64,000 nucleotides of DNA from Enterobacteriaceae bacterium ESL0689 (GTDB lineage: Bacteria; Pseudomonadota; Gammaproteobacteria; Enterobacterales; Enterobacteriaceae): assembly GCA_029433525.1 (NCBI GenBank), contig JAQTIF010000002.1, forward strand, positions 310,001 to 374,000, written 5' to 3'. This document shows, piece by piece, positions 1-9,035 of this stretch. Made by a program: the position numbers and the translations under genes. The notes beneath the pieces are model-generated. The model was given only the letters and a program-made list of their open reading frames with translations, ran no database searches and had not been told where the DNA came from. Position 1 is the stretch's first letter; the number at the start of each line of letters is the position of its first letter.

Positions 1-712
1 ATGTCCGGCTAGGGGTATCGGTATACTGATCGCGGTCAATAACTGAGCCTGCAATTGCAGAGAATGGATAGCTCAAATTATCGTCGGTTATTTCGCTGTA
101 ACTATTCCAGGTAGTCCCGTTAGACAGTAAATCGCTGACACTATCCTGAGTAATTCGACGAACACGAATATCGAAAGGTTTTGTTTCTGGTGCCTCAATG
201 ACATGCGCCTCCAGATATTCACCGGATATTTTTCCGGTTATTGTTACAGTTTTGGCGATTTTCCAGATTTTTGACGCTGTCCGGGTTTCAATAACCATGG
301 TTACAGAGGAATTTTTCTGATTGCCTTTGCTGTCCTGTTTGACAAGCCCCGTTACGCCAACATTGAAACGGACGCGCGTTACATCGCGATCAGTAATAGT
401 CCTCACCAGAGGGGTATCATATTTCACCTCGGTGTTAACAATACTGGTTGCCTCGATGGCCGAAAAACCGTTGATCGGTGATTGTGTTTCCGACCCCGGA
501 CGCCACGCAACGCTGATCCCGTTAATACTGACGTTACCAGACGGGTCTGTAACCGGGGTTTTGTTGAGTTTAAATGACGAAAGATGTGACTGGTCAACCG
601 GGCCATAAATCGGACCTTCGCTGATAAGATCAAGTACCCGATAGAATTGTTTTGATTTAAGATTATCATCGATAAGTTTTGGCGTTGACGCCTTGCCACC
701 ACCTGAGCTCAT
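1..712 (-). CDS. J: Tail tip attachment protein J (N-terminal part, runs off window)
   Basis: The open frame starts at an ATG at 712 (MSSGGGKASTPK) and runs without a stop to the left edge, giving about 237 residues of what is usually a protein of more than 1,000. The N-terminus has the J-family pattern: a Gly-rich start, the segment FYRVLDLISEGPIYG, then a region on contacting and wrapping the tail tip. J forms the central tip fibre and decides receptor choice. It is the last of the M-L-K-I-J series in lambda order, 17 bp after I. The receptor-binding C-terminus is not in view, so host range cannot be inferred. Confidence 0.9.
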   Translation of the reverse strand, partial: MSSGGGKASTPKLIDDNLKSKQFYRVLDLISEGPIYGPVDQSHLSSFKLNKTPVTDPSGNVSINGISVAWRPGSETQSPINGFSAIEATSIVNTEVKYDTPLVRTITDRDVTRVRFNVGVTGLVKQDSKGNQKNSSVTMVIETRTASKIWKIAKTVTITGKISGEYLEAHVIEAPETKPFDIRVRRITQDSVSDLLSNGTTWNSYSEITDDNLSYPFSAIAGSVIDRDQYTDTPSRT

Positions 713-728
713 ATATCACCTTATCTGA

Positions 729-1271
729 TTAACTGATTGATTCCGTCCAGTCCTGATTGTTGCTGGTGTCTATCCCCAGAGAAATAACATTAGATCCGAC
801 CGCCATTTCTCCGAGAAGAATGGGTACAGATCGCCCCTGGCCCACTCTGTTCTCTGCACTGGTAAACGAGTTATTTGTCAGCGAATTATTTTCCGCCGCC
901 TCAGCTGAGGATCTGTTTTTCATATTCCGCGACATATAGACCGAGTAGGCGATTGAGGCCACGCTAACCGCAACCGCGATCCATGCCACCGCCGCCCCGG
1001 CAAAAGCACCCTCTACTACCGGCACAAACAGCACTGTTGAACCCGGCTTAAGATGCCGATCCATATGCCAGCGCGCGGAGTTCTCCTCCAGCTCCTCCCC
1101 GGCCACCCGTACTCGTAACCGGGTATTAAGAAAAGCTTTTTTAAATTCATGATCCTGTGCAAGCAGTAAACGCAAGCCCTGTGCGGGCGTGTCTACGTTC
1201 AGAGAGATCTGGCGGTGAAATCGGCGTAAATTGCCTGCAAATTTAAAAATGAGCACTGGTTGTATCTCCAA
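729..1271 (-). CDS. I: Tail assembly protein I
   Basis: This 180-residue protein lies between K and J, the position of lambda gpI, which is needed for tail-tip assembly but is not found in the finished virion. The N-terminal half looks like a small beta-grasp domain (FKFAGNLRRFHRQISL). A hydrophobic Gly/Ala-rich stretch at about residues 88-110 follows, which is usual for the family. The start is a TTG that lies 73 bp inside the end of K; no better start is seen further down, and K/I overlap is normal in lambdoid phages. Confidence 0.8.
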   Translation of the reverse strand: MEIQPVLIFKFAGNLRRFHRQISLNVDTPAQGLRLLLAQDHEFKKAFLNTRLRVRVAGEELEENSARWHMDRHLKPGSTVLFVPVVEGAFAGAAVAWIAVAVSVASIAYSVYMSRNMKNRSSAEAAENNSLTNNSFTSAENRVGQGRSVPILLGEMAVGSNVISLGIDTSNNQDWTESIS

Positions 1272-1921
1272 ATAGAATGCATTTGTTTGATGTATGCCGC
1301 CCGCATCGGCTCTCTGCGGCTCAGGTTCCCGGCATGGTCATGATGAAGCACAACATTATCTTCAAGGAAGATCATGGCGTGACAGGGATCTGCTCCGGGG
1401 AACGGTTGCCTGATAATGACGTCGCCGGGCAACGCTTCATCTGGTGAGACCTGTCGAAACCCGTTGAGCATCAGGTTATTCAGGTAGAGATTTTCTCCTC
1501 TCAGCCACCAGCCGTTAGAGCGCTCAAAATCCGGCAGATCAATACCACACAGGTGATAGGCGTCCCTGAACAGGGTGTAACAGTCCGTCACGCCGTGCTC
1601 AAATCTGCGCCCAAGCAGGAACGGAACCGGCCTGAATTTATGAATTTTTCCACCACTAGCCAGCCACCAGGGGAGGCCAGTCATGACCTGCATTTGCCGA
1701 TCTGCGCCGGACAATATCGGGATGTTTTGCGGGTGTGAATGAAATACTGCTGTTATCTCGCCGTTTTCCTCTGCTGTCAGCCAGTCGTTATCACTGATAC
1801 GAAAATGTTTATCGGGTTCCGGATGCACATTTTTGCAGGGAAACAGACGATCATCATCAAGAATTAACCCGCACACCTCGTCACGCGATAAGGCAGCATA
1901 ATCAAGTAGAGTCTGTATCAT
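1199..1921 (-). CDS. K: Tail tip protein K, JAMM peptidase plus NlpC/P60 domain
   Basis: 240 residues with two enzymatic domains, as in lambda gpK. Residues 1-90 carry a JAB/MPN metallopeptidase signature: E15 followed by H61-S-H63-P and S71/D74. Residues about 100-220 are an NlpC/P60 cysteine peptidase, with C114 in VTDCYTLF and H181 in the DPCHAMIF block as the likely catalytic pair. The protein is thought to process tail-tip parts or cut peptidoglycan during DNA entry. It overlaps L by 4 bp, which points to coupled translation. Confidence 0.88.
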   Translation of the reverse strand: MIQTLLDYAALSRDEVCGLILDDDRLFPCKNVHPEPDKHFRISDNDWLTAEENGEITAVFHSHPQNIPILSGADRQMQVMTGLPWWLASGGKIHKFRPVPFLLGRRFEHGVTDCYTLFRDAYHLCGIDLPDFERSNGWWLRGENLYLNNLMLNGFRQVSPDEALPGDVIIRQPFPGADPCHAMIFLEDNVVLHHDHAGNLSRREPMRAAYIKQMHSIWRYNQCSFLNLQAIYADFTARSL

Positions 1922-2622
1922 GTAACCTTCTGTGATCCGGGGAAACTACTGATTGGCAAGGGATCAGGTCGGGGATGGCGAAAGCGGCAACCTGCGCGAC
2001 GGTGAGAACATTTATCTTTTGCCAGATCTGAAGTCGGGTTATCCCGTTCGTCAGCTACCGGTGGCCCGTTGTAGCCACACCCCACACCGCGATATTGCCA
2101 CTGACACACGTCAGCTAAAATTGTCCGTCCGGGGATAACGGCGGTATCGTGATCAACAGGGGTAGACAGTGAATAGGTCACCTGTTCGCGCGTTTCTTCT
2201 TCAACTTTATCAACTACATAACGGGAAACAGCCTCCTGTGTTGGATCTGCGTCAGGATTCCCGTTGGGAAAATTCACTGCATCGAGATATTTTACAGAGA
2301 CCTGTCGCCTGGTTATAACAACGTCAAGCAGATCACCAAAATCGTGATTAATCCCCGTTAATAATCCGGTAAGATTCGCCACCGCCATCGAAGGACGGGC
2401 GTATGTCCCTTCATTTTTTGACTCAAACCCGAATACCGCTATCGGATACGCCTGGTATTTATTTCCCCTCCAGATAACGTCACCATAATAGCCGTTTGTG
2501 CCAGAGTGAAAACGAATCAGATCGCCACCTAACGGCTGCAAATCAGCCTCAAACAGATCGATAAACGCATCGACCCCCGCATCAACACTATCAATAATTA
2601 AACTGACTGGTATATCGCGCAC
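1918..2622 (-). CDS. L: Tail tip protein L (iron-sulfur type)
   Basis: 234 residues, the usual length of lambda gpL. Cysteines fall at 173, 182, 205 and 212, the same spacing as the four ligands of the [4Fe-4S] cluster described for lambda gpL. The last 20 residues (rich in Arg and Pro) differ from the usual ending, but the frame is open to its stop. The gene sits between M and K and builds the distal tail-tip complex. Confidence 0.87.
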   Translation of the reverse strand: MRDIPVSLIIDSVDAGVDAFIDLFEADLQPLGGDLIRFHSGTNGYYGDVIWRGNKYQAYPIAVFGFESKNEGTYARPSMAVANLTGLLTGINHDFGDLLDVVITRRQVSVKYLDAVNFPNGNPDADPTQEAVSRYVVDKVEEETREQVTYSLSTPVDHDTAVIPGRTILADVCQWQYRGVGCGYNGPPVADERDNPTSDLAKDKCSHRRAGCRFRHPRPDPLPISSFPGSQKVT

Positions 2623-2642
2623 AACAAACCCCTGTAGAAAAA

Positions 2643-2990
2643 CTATCGCGGCACCTGTTCAAACGTGGCCGTCAGATCGTAAATTGCCCCTGTTTTTGTC
2701 ACACTCCAGGAACGGCAGACAAACAGCGCCCGCACCCCTGTATCCGATGGCGTCCAGTAGAACGACTCGACCGCCATACGGGCTTTGAGAAAAGCCTCGG
2801 CTTCCCGCGCCACATTGGGCTTCCTGACACTATCAACTCCCTTAAATGTCAGAGTGTATTTATCCAGTAGTGGATTAATGCCCCTCACCTGGCGCTGCTC
2901 GTATCCGTCACCCAACTTGACAACAGCAACGTTTGGCGAGCGCTCAACGGAGTAGCCCTTTTGAGGCGACCATGTGAATATTTCTGGCAT
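2643..2990 (-). CDS. M: Minor tail protein M
   Basis: 115 residues in lambda order H-M-L. The start MPEIFTWSPQKGYS and the motif VKLGDGYEQR are typical of the gpM / phage minor tail family. The protein is a structural part of the tail-tip initiator. An intrinsic terminator lies between it and the tape measure gene upstream. Confidence 0.87.
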   Translation of the reverse strand: MPEIFTWSPQKGYSVERSPNVAVVKLGDGYEQRQVRGINPLLDKYTLTFKGVDSVRKPNVAREAEAFLKARMAVESFYWTPSDTGVRALFVCRSWSVTKTGAIYDLTATFEQVPR

Positions 2991-3004
2991 GAGTGCCCCC
3001 CAAT

Positions 3005-3026
3005 AAAAAACCCGCCGAAGCGGGTT
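3005..3026 (-). terminator. Intrinsic terminator between H and M
   Basis: On the minus strand the sequence is AACCCGC-TTCG-GCGGGTT followed by a run of T. It is a strong UUCG-capped hairpin. An identical hairpin lies upstream of the tape measure gene at 6777-6799. Late transcription must read through both, which suits Q-dependent antitermination. Confidence 0.8.
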
Positions 3027-3032
3027 GTGTGC

Positions 3033-6000
3033 TTATCTTTTTGTCCTCGGCTGGATTAATCCACCCGGACGACTGGCCTGATCGTTAATCTGGAATAGCG
3101 CCATTTTTTTACTAATTGCCATGGCTCTGGCCTCAATTTTCGCCCAATCTGCCTCTCCAATTCCCCCTGTGGTGTTAATAGTGAAATAGACGTTCTGAAC
3201 CCCGCCAGCACTGCCGCCTGAGCCAATATCACGGTTACTGATAACCCGACCGTTGTCACCCGGAATCATGTATTGCTCACCGCTCGAGGCTTTGAATATC
3301 TCAGGTTTGCCGTTTTCACCAACCCGATACATGGAATTCGCGCTCACTGGCCCGCCGTTGTAACGTGCGCCAGCCGCCGCCATCCCTTGTGCCGCAACTA
3401 ATGCGCCAGCATAAGCCGTCTGTCCTACTGTAGAAGCGCCACCATACGTCGCTATTGACGCACTGACAGCAGCAGGTGCCCAGGATGTAGCGGCCGCTGT
3501 TGCCAGCGCTTCAGTCTCCGCCAGGGAAGCCGATGCCTGAGCTTGTCCCATGATCTGAGATTTAACCCACTGAACCCCCATCTCAACGAGCGAACTCACT
3601 ACACTGTTAAGAATGGTCGTCCCGATATTGACAAAAGCTTCCTGCAAACTCTGTGTGCCGTTAATCAGCCCTGTAATAGCGCTTGATGCTCCGCTCTGGA
3701 AACCGTCAATTGACGCAGCCAGTAATTCGTATGCCTGACTCTGATTGCGATAAATTTCCCATTGCGCCGCGATACGTTGCTGCTCATATTCGGTTTCCTG
3801 GGCATTCTTTAGCTCCAGATACTGCGCATCAGTCTTTGCTTTTGCAGCAATATACTGGTCATAACTCAGATTCCCGTTCTGATACGACTGCGTTAATATC
3901 GCCTGCTCCTGCTGCTGGTATTGCTGCAGGAGTGCCAGTTTCTGGTTATTCTGATTGGCCAGTTGTTGCACTGGATCTACCTGTGCTCTCGCCTCAGCAA
4001 CGGGGTTGGTAGCAATCTGATCTGCGCGGATTTTAGCGAGATTGATCTGGTGCTGCTGCTCCAGTAACTCAGTAGTCCGGTTAAACTGCTCCAAAGTTAT
4101 TCGCTTACCATCAAGGGCAGTTTTCAAATCAAGCAGATCTTGTTTATATGAGGCGTTTTCCTTCGTTTCCGGAAGTAATTTTTCTGCCGCTGCCTGCGCT
4201 TTTAACGCATTAGCCGTATCCCATTTTATGCCGGCATATTTAGCAGCTTCTGCTAACTGTTCAGATGTCGCTCCTTTACCAAGCAATTGTTGAGCAGCAA
4301 GAATGGCCTGTTCGCGGCTGAGTTCTTTGGTTGAATCAGCCGCCAGCTCTGATTGCCGTTTAAGCTCACTCAGTTTTTGAGCAGCGGTTTCATGCTGCCT
4401 GGTCGCCTTTTCCGTTTCAGCCGTATTTTCTTTGGTCGCCGTTTTATTTTGCTCAGTAGCAGCATATTTCTCCTGCAATATTTTTATTGCCCGCTCGTCT
4501 GCAATCCCCGCGTCTTCAGCATCATACTGAGCCTGTAATTTTGCCCGTTCCGCCCCCTCCAGTTTTGAAAGAGCAAGCCTTCGCTCTGCCTGTTTAAGAA
4601 GTTTTTCGCCCTCTTTTCCGCCCCAGTTGACTTTTAAAGTCTCAGCGTTAAATTCCTTCATTGCCTGCGTAGTCAGGCCAAACATTTCCGCAAGAAATTC
4701 CTGCGCTTTACTTAAAAAAGACGCTTTTTTTTCTGCTTCCGCCAGTGCAATTGCGTTATCCCTCGCGGCCTTCATCTGCTCAACAATAGTATCATTAACC
4801 CGGGTATTAATCTGAAGAAGGGCATCTTCCGACGCCTTGAGCGTCTTATTCGCATTTTCCAGGTCGCGCCGTTTTTGCGCTAACTCATTGGCTATATTTT
4901 TTGCTCTAATGACATGCCCGTTTTCCTCATCCTGCTCCACAGCCATTTGTCTGGCTGCATCCATACTTTCTTCATATTTGCTCTTCAGATCTGCGACTGA
5001 TTTTTCAAGCTCATTTATCGCTTCCTTTTGCGCTTTAATTGAGCTTATGGTATCCGCTTTGGCACCTTCCGCCTGAACACGGTTTAGCTCTTTGAGGTGT
5101 TTAATAACATCGGGGAGGGTATCAGCGAATGCTATCGCCTCCTGCCGTGCCTGTGCCTGATTTTGCGCGTACAGATACCAGCCAGCAGCCACGGCCAGTA
5201 ACACACCACCTATACCACCGAGAGGCATAAGTAATGTATTTATAGATTTAACAGCGTTGGCCATACTAAAACTGGTGGCTGTTACAATCTCCTGTGACGC
5301 AGCAAGTCGCCCGTTTGCGGCTCTTAGCGCCTCTGTGGTTGTGATAACCGCGCCGTTAGCGGCAGTAATTTTGGCGCTGGCGGTTTCATAGGCGGCAGAT
5401 CTCGCCGCCTGTGCGGCAGATTCCGCATTCGCTAATCGTGTAGTAAGAACCGCTTCGGCCTTTCTTAATTCGGCCATCCTGGTTGCAGTGGCAATTCGCC
5501 CCTGCTCAGAAACTTGTGATTTGAGGCGCTGTATTTCCAGCGCTTTTTCAGCCTGTATTTGTTCAAGACTGACTTTAATACTGGCAAGCTCTGCATCAGC
5601 ACGGGCAACTTCCGCTACTGTCGCGGCGTTCGTCGCTTTTAAACCTGCCAGCGTTTGCTCTGCACGGGCGCGCTCGTCCAGTGCTGCCTGTTTTTCAACA
5701 GCGGCCCGACGCTGAATTGCCTGCGCTGCACCCATTTCATCTTTTGCTAACTGCCTTTCAGCCGCAGATTGCTGCACCGCAGCCATTGCCGATTTTATTT
5801 TTCCGGTCGTGGCCAGTGCTATAGCGGACAGGTATCGTCCGCCCATCAATAGCGATACGGCCATAACGGCCTTACTTAAAACATCAATATTCTGACTGAG
5901 GGAAACAATCGCACCGCTTGACGCAGCGTAAACAGATTTTATTGTGGTGGATTCGCCAACAAATTTAGTAACGTTATTGGTGGCAATATTAAACGCCTGG

Positions 6001-6758
6001 CTCAGTGTCATAGTGGTGTTGGCAAATTCTTTAGCAATCTGGTCGCCCTGAGACAGTAACCCCTTAACAACAACGTCTGTTGTTAACTTCCCTTTCGCCG
6101 CCATTTCGCGCAACTGTCCAATCGTGACGCCCAACGACTGAGCCAGTGCCACAGCCAGCCTGCTACCGTTTTCTGAGATTGAGTTAAATTCCTCGCCACG
6201 CAATACGCCAGAAGCTAATGCCTGTGATAACTGGATCATAGCTGAACTGGCTTCCTGCGTTGTAGCACCTGAAACCACCAGCCCTTTATTTATTGTTTCG
6301 GTCAGTTTTATTAAATCAGCTACGCCTGTCCCGGCTGTGCGGGTAGCTCGCTCCAGCCGGGCGTACAGAGTCGCGGTAGCGTCCAGACTGGACATGGTTT
6401 TTTGCGAAATATCAAAAACACGCTCTGTTACCTCCGCGAGTTGCTCGTTGGGGCGGCGTGCGTTGGCGAGTTTATTATTTAGCGTAACCCAGGAGTTGGC
6501 ATAGTCAGTAACCTGTTGAACAGACAGCACGGCCATCAACCCACGGGCAACAGAGGTCAGGCGAGATATTGATCCCTCAATTGACGATATCGAGCGCTCA
6601 GCTCTCGTCACACTGGTTTCAAGCCGTCCCATACCGCCAGTCAGGCCGTTTAATGCTGCATCAATATCACGGCGTCCCTGTAGTAATCTGGCGGTCTCTA
6701 TATCGACTTCATAAACAATAGTGCCAACGTTTGTTTTATCTTGTTTTTGTTCGGTCAT
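3033..6758 (-). CDS. H: Tail tape measure protein H
   Basis: 1,241 residues. The N-terminal 200 residues hold the tape-measure domain of Siphoviridae (NNKLANARRPNEQLAEV, and about residue 165 TTQEASSAMIQLSQALASG). A short hydrophobic stretch follows near residue 515. Long Ala/Gln/Lys/Glu-rich coiled coils fill the middle. The C-terminus (QSLQEAFVNIGTTILNSV, then YNGGPVSANSMYRVGENG) is the conserved lambda-type tail end. It sets tail length and enters the cell envelope at infection. Coiled-coil length implies a normal long siphovirus tail. Confidence 0.93.
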   Translation of the reverse strand: MTEQKQDKTNVGTIVYEVDIETARLLQGRRDIDAALNGLTGGMGRLETSVTRAERSISSIEGSISRLTSVARGLMAVLSVQQVTDYANSWVTLNNKLANARRPNEQLAEVTERVFDISQKTMSSLDATATLYARLERATRTAGTGVADLIKLTETINKGLVVSGATTQEASSAMIQLSQALASGVLRGEEFNSISENGSRLAVALAQSLGVTIGQLREMAAKGKLTTDVVVKGLLSQGDQIAKEFANTTMTLSQAFNIATNNVTKFVGESTTIKSVYAASSGAIVSLSQNIDVLSKAVMAVSLLMGGRYLSAIALATTGKIKSAMAAVQQSAAERQLAKDEMGAAQAIQRRAAVEKQAALDERARAEQTLAGLKATNAATVAEVARADAELASIKVSLEQIQAEKALEIQRLKSQVSEQGRIATATRMAELRKAEAVLTTRLANAESAAQAARSAAYETASAKITAANGAVITTTEALRAANGRLAASQEIVTATSFSMANAVKSINTLLMPLGGIGGVLLAVAAGWYLYAQNQAQARQEAIAFADTLPDVIKHLKELNRVQAEGAKADTISSIKAQKEAINELEKSVADLKSKYEESMDAARQMAVEQDEENGHVIRAKNIANELAQKRRDLENANKTLKASEDALLQINTRVNDTIVEQMKAARDNAIALAEAEKKASFLSKAQEFLAEMFGLTTQAMKEFNAETLKVNWGGKEGEKLLKQAERRLALSKLEGAERAKLQAQYDAEDAGIADERAIKILQEKYAATEQNKTATKENTAETEKATRQHETAAQKLSELKRQSELAADSTKELSREQAILAAQQLLGKGATSEQLAEAAKYAGIKWDTANALKAQAAAEKLLPETKENASYKQDLLDLKTALDGKRITLEQFNRTTELLEQQHQINLAKIRADQIATNPVAEARAQVDPVQQLANQNNQKLALLQQYQQQEQAILTQSYQNGNLSYDQYIAAKAKTDAQYLELKNAQETEYEQQRIAAQWEIYRNQSQAYELLAASIDGFQSGASSAITGLINGTQSLQEAFVNIGTTILNSVVSSLVEMGVQWVKSQIMGQAQASASLAETEALATAAATSWAPAAVSASIATYGGASTVGQTAYAGALVAAQGMAAAGARYNGGPVSANSMYRVGENGKPEIFKASSGEQYMIPGDNGRVISNRDIGSGGSAGGVQNVYFTINTTGGIGEADWAKIEARAMAISKKMALFQINDQASRPGGLIQPRTKR

Positions 6759-6776
6759 CCGCCTTTCTCCTGAAAT

Positions 6777-6799
6777 AAAAAAACCCGCCGAAGCGGGTT
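6777..6799 (-). terminator. Intrinsic terminator upstream of tape measure gene
   Basis: Minus-strand hairpin CCCGC-TTCG-GCGGG followed by TTTTTTT, the same as at 3005-3026. It sits after the antirepressor-like gene and before H. Confidence 0.8.
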
Positions 6800-6821
6800 A
6801 TGTGAAACCTTTGATGATTTA

Positions 6822-7376
6822 TTAAGCACGCATCATTGCCAGCAGATCGTCTTTATTTATCACAAAGAAATCGGCCTTTTTCGCCAGTTCGAGAAAACCG
6901 GCCAGTGTGGCCACATACTCATTTTCCCGCAGAACCTGTGACAGAACGATCTTCCCGTCTTTCAGTGTCAGTAGCAGGCGTCCGTCTGCTACTGACGTTA
7001 TGGGGTTACTGATAGCGCTGGATTTGCGCTTTACCTCTCCTGTAGTCCAGTATTCGTACAGAACGTCGTCGCACTCATTCTGATATTGGATCACACGCTC
7101 GCGGATTTCTGGCCTGACCTTGTTTGGGCTGATAGTGTTTAGCCAGGCGGCAAGTTTACGCAGTGCAAGGCACAACATTTTTTGAGGGCCACCAGAGGAA
7201 GGTATGGTGATTTCCACCATACCTTTAGCAAAGCGCTGTTTAATCTTTATGAACTGACTTTTCCAGTCCATTCCCATTCCATCAACAATAGGCTTCATCG
7301 GGGTGTAGGGTTCGCCATTGTGATCGATAACATATAGCTCGGTGCCGTGGAACGGTACGGTAATGGTAGTGTTCAT
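6822..7376 (-). CDS. Antirepressor-like protein with P22_AR_N domain
   Basis: 184 residues. The first 115 match the phage antirepressor N-terminal pattern (TVPFHGTELYVIDHNGEPYTPMKPI, and a second block LALRKLAAWLNTISPNKV) that is shared by P22 Ant relatives. Residues 130-184 are a divergent C-terminal part. In this family the N-domain binds a partner or repressor. The gene lies within the tail operon, so it is best seen as a cargo gene that may affect lysogeny of co-resident phages. It overlaps the next small gene by 4 bp. Confidence 0.75.
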   Translation of the reverse strand: MNTTITVPFHGTELYVIDHNGEPYTPMKPIVDGMGMDWKSQFIKIKQRFAKGMVEITIPSSGGPQKMLCLALRKLAAWLNTISPNKVRPEIRERVIQYQNECDDVLYEYWTTGEVKRKSSAISNPITSVADGRLLLTLKDGKIVLSQVLRENEYVATLAGFLELAKKADFFVINKDDLLAMMRA

Positions 7377-7564
7377 TTAGCCCCTCCCATCACGATCTTA
7401 GTAACCAGGGAGGATTTAGCCTGTGAGATAGCTGGGCTATTGGCCGCAATGCGCATAGCTTCACGTTCCAGCAGCTCAGCCAGCCGGAATTTGTCTGTGA
7501 AATCTGATTTGCTGAGCAGGATTTTTAGCAGGGCTACGTAGTAGTCGTGTGGAAGGTTTGTCAT
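7373..7564 (-). CDS. Small hypothetical protein coupled to the antirepressor-like gene
   Basis: 63 residues starting MTNLPHDYYVALLKILLSKSDF; rich in Leu and Ala with no membrane segment. Its stop overlaps the start of the antirepressor-like gene, so the two are translated as a pair. The family with the motif DKFRLAELLEREAMR often sits beside Rha/antirepressor genes in enterobacterial prophages. Function unknown. Confidence 0.6.
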   Translation of the reverse strand: MTNLPHDYYVALLKILLSKSDFTDKFRLAELLEREAMRIAANSPAISQAKSSLVTKIVMGGAK

Positions 7565-7805
7565 GAGTTATGTCCTGTTTGATATTTTGATTTACCCTTT
7601 CGCGGGTGACCGGGTGCTCAAAACCGCAAACAGACGGCGGGCATATTCCCATTGCTGGTGTTATATTAGCCGCACACCCGGTCATAAATCAAAAATTCCG
7701 GACATAAAAAAACCACATAGCTATCGGGTGTGGATACCGCTGTTTGAGGTGTTTTGAGCACCTGTGATTACTATAGAAGAGTCTAATCAGGACGTCAATA
7801 GCCAG
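7565..7805 (-). other. Intergenic segment with Ash-like coding trace and a hairpin
   Basis: On the minus strand at about 7565-7640 there is a short coding trace, GFEHPVTRERVNQNIKQDIT, that is shared with Ash-family proteins of P4-like and lambdoid prophages. It lies in a frame (7476-7685) overlapping the start of the 63-residue gene, with no clear ribosome site, so I read it as a remnant or leader. A minus-strand hairpin built on CCACACCCGATAGC ends in TTTTTTT near 7704-7735. Confidence 0.35.
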
Positions 7806-8042
7806 CTAATCCTGAGCCGATTTTTTAAAAAACCTCCTGCCAGTCCGCCAGCCAATAACCCCACCAGCTATAGCTATCAGTGGGGTTCCGAAAAGCATGA
7901 TTCCGAAATTTTTCATCATCTGATCTTCTCCCATAATGGGGCCAACAAAAAAATGGCAGAAGGAGGGATAGATAGCAAACCAGGGGACAAGAAAACATAC
8001 GATACCAAGAAAGGCAGAGAAGATCAGTTTGATGGCTGTCAC
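7806..8042 (-). CDS. Small two-helix membrane protein, coupled to Tae4-like remnant
   Basis: 78 residues with two hydrophobic helices (about 5-28 and 46-66) and a basic C-terminal tail (RTGRRFFKKSAQD). Its ATG overlaps the stop of the Tae4-like gene (8039-8042), so it was translated with that gene. That position suits an immunity or accessory protein for the amidase, but it does not look like the soluble periplasmic Tai4 family. Function inferred from position only. Confidence 0.5.
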   Translation of the reverse strand: MTAIKLIFSAFLGIVCFLVPWFAIYPSFCHFFVGPIMGEDQMMKNFGIMLFGTPLIAIAGGVIGWRTGRRFFKKSAQD

Positions 8043-8545
8043 AACACTCTCCAGAACCAGATTTCATTAGAATCAAAATAGTTACTTAGTTTACCTCTCC
8101 AGTGAAACCCAAACTGAATACGGAAATAGCTGGAGTATTTTGTGAGTCTCGTCCCGTTCCACAAATCAATGTGATCGCCAGAGCGGTTGATAAATCCTTC
8201 GTTATCACGCGGCCAAAAATCTTTGAAAAAAATAATTCCTGTAGTGCCCCGTAATACGCTATCAAAATTTTCAACTGAAACTTTTACTGCCGGGAAAATA
8301 CCAAGCAAGGGCTGACGTTTCAGCGCAATGGCCAGTTCTTCCGCCCTGAGTATATGCCCGGCACGTTTCGGGTGATGCCAGCAAAATTGTGCCTGCAATT
8401 TTGTTACGTCATAACCACACTTTGCCAGTGCCGTGCCCCAGCCTGATAGCGCACTGATTTTCGAAAATTGGAGAACACGAACGTAACCATGTTTACAATC
8501 AGGCCAGTAAACGGTTCAGGTGAATATTCAAGAAGCTGACATCCC
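8039..8545 (-). pseudogene. Frameshifted Tae4-family amidase (T6SS effector type)
   Basis: The intact downstream part (ATG at 8398) holds CWHHPKRAGHILRAEEL, TGIIFFKDFW and GDHIDLWNG, motifs I associate with Tae4-type NlpC/P60 amidases; the last one carries the catalytic His. Upstream, the catalytic Cys motif ENQCAIRLG is present (Cys codon at 8451-8453), but in another frame. Removing one base from the GGGG run at 8436-8439 joins it to TALAKCGYDV. No start codon is seen above this, so the N-terminus is also lost. Such enzymes cut peptidoglycan cross-links. Here it is decayed cargo in a tail operon. Family name from memory of motifs. Confidence 0.6.
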
Positions 8546-8585
8546 CACTACATTTAGCGCAGGGAGGATGTCAACAGCTTAATCG

Positions 8586-8966
8586 CTACTGTTTCTGGAA
8601 TGCTTTAGCGTAAGCGTCTGCACTTTTTTGTGTGGATTCCAGAACATCATCGGACAGTGTTTGCTGTCCCCATTTTGATACTTTACCGTTAACAAACGTA
8701 ACAACCAGGCGATCAACGGCTAATTGTTCATTATCAACAACAGTGAACCCATATATAGATTTATTCCAGTAAATCCAGCGCTCCCGATCCTGATTAACAT
8801 CAGTTCTTCGTGGTGCCCCCATAATCTGCATAACATCGTTTTTACCCATCCCAAGAGACAAAAGCATTGATTTCTGGTTATAGTCAACCGTCTGAACCGT
8901 TGGAGCGCAAGCGGTGATTGTTAAAACAGATACACCAAGAGTAAAAGCAAGTAACAATTTTTTCAT
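8586..8966 (-). CDS. Phage lipoprotein, SmpA/BamE-like fold
   Basis: 126 residues. The N-terminus is a lipoprotein signal (KKLLLAFTLGVSVLTITAC) with lipobox Thr-Ala-Cys at C20. The mature part has the SLGMGKNDVMQIMGAPRRTD motif seen in BamE/SmpA-like small lipoproteins. It sits between tail genes and the Tae4 remnant and is likely expressed from lysogens or late in infection. A role in superinfection exclusion or envelope change is possible but not shown. Confidence 0.7.
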   Translation of the reverse strand: MKKLLLAFTLGVSVLTITACAPTVQTVDYNQKSMLLSLGMGKNDVMQIMGAPRRTDVNQDRERWIYWNKSIYGFTVVDNEQLAVDRLVVTFVNGKVSKWGQQTLSDDVLESTQKSADAYAKAFQKQ

Positions 8967-9035
8967 ATCCCTGACCTTATTAGTAAATAAGAGAATTTAT
9001 CCTATCAGGGCGCTATTTGAGTGCAATAAAAATAA

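Noticed and set aside
7764-8081. 105-residue plus-strand ORF over the small membrane protein gene
   Set aside because: Antisense of the two-helix protein; Asn/Lys-rich with no ribosome site.
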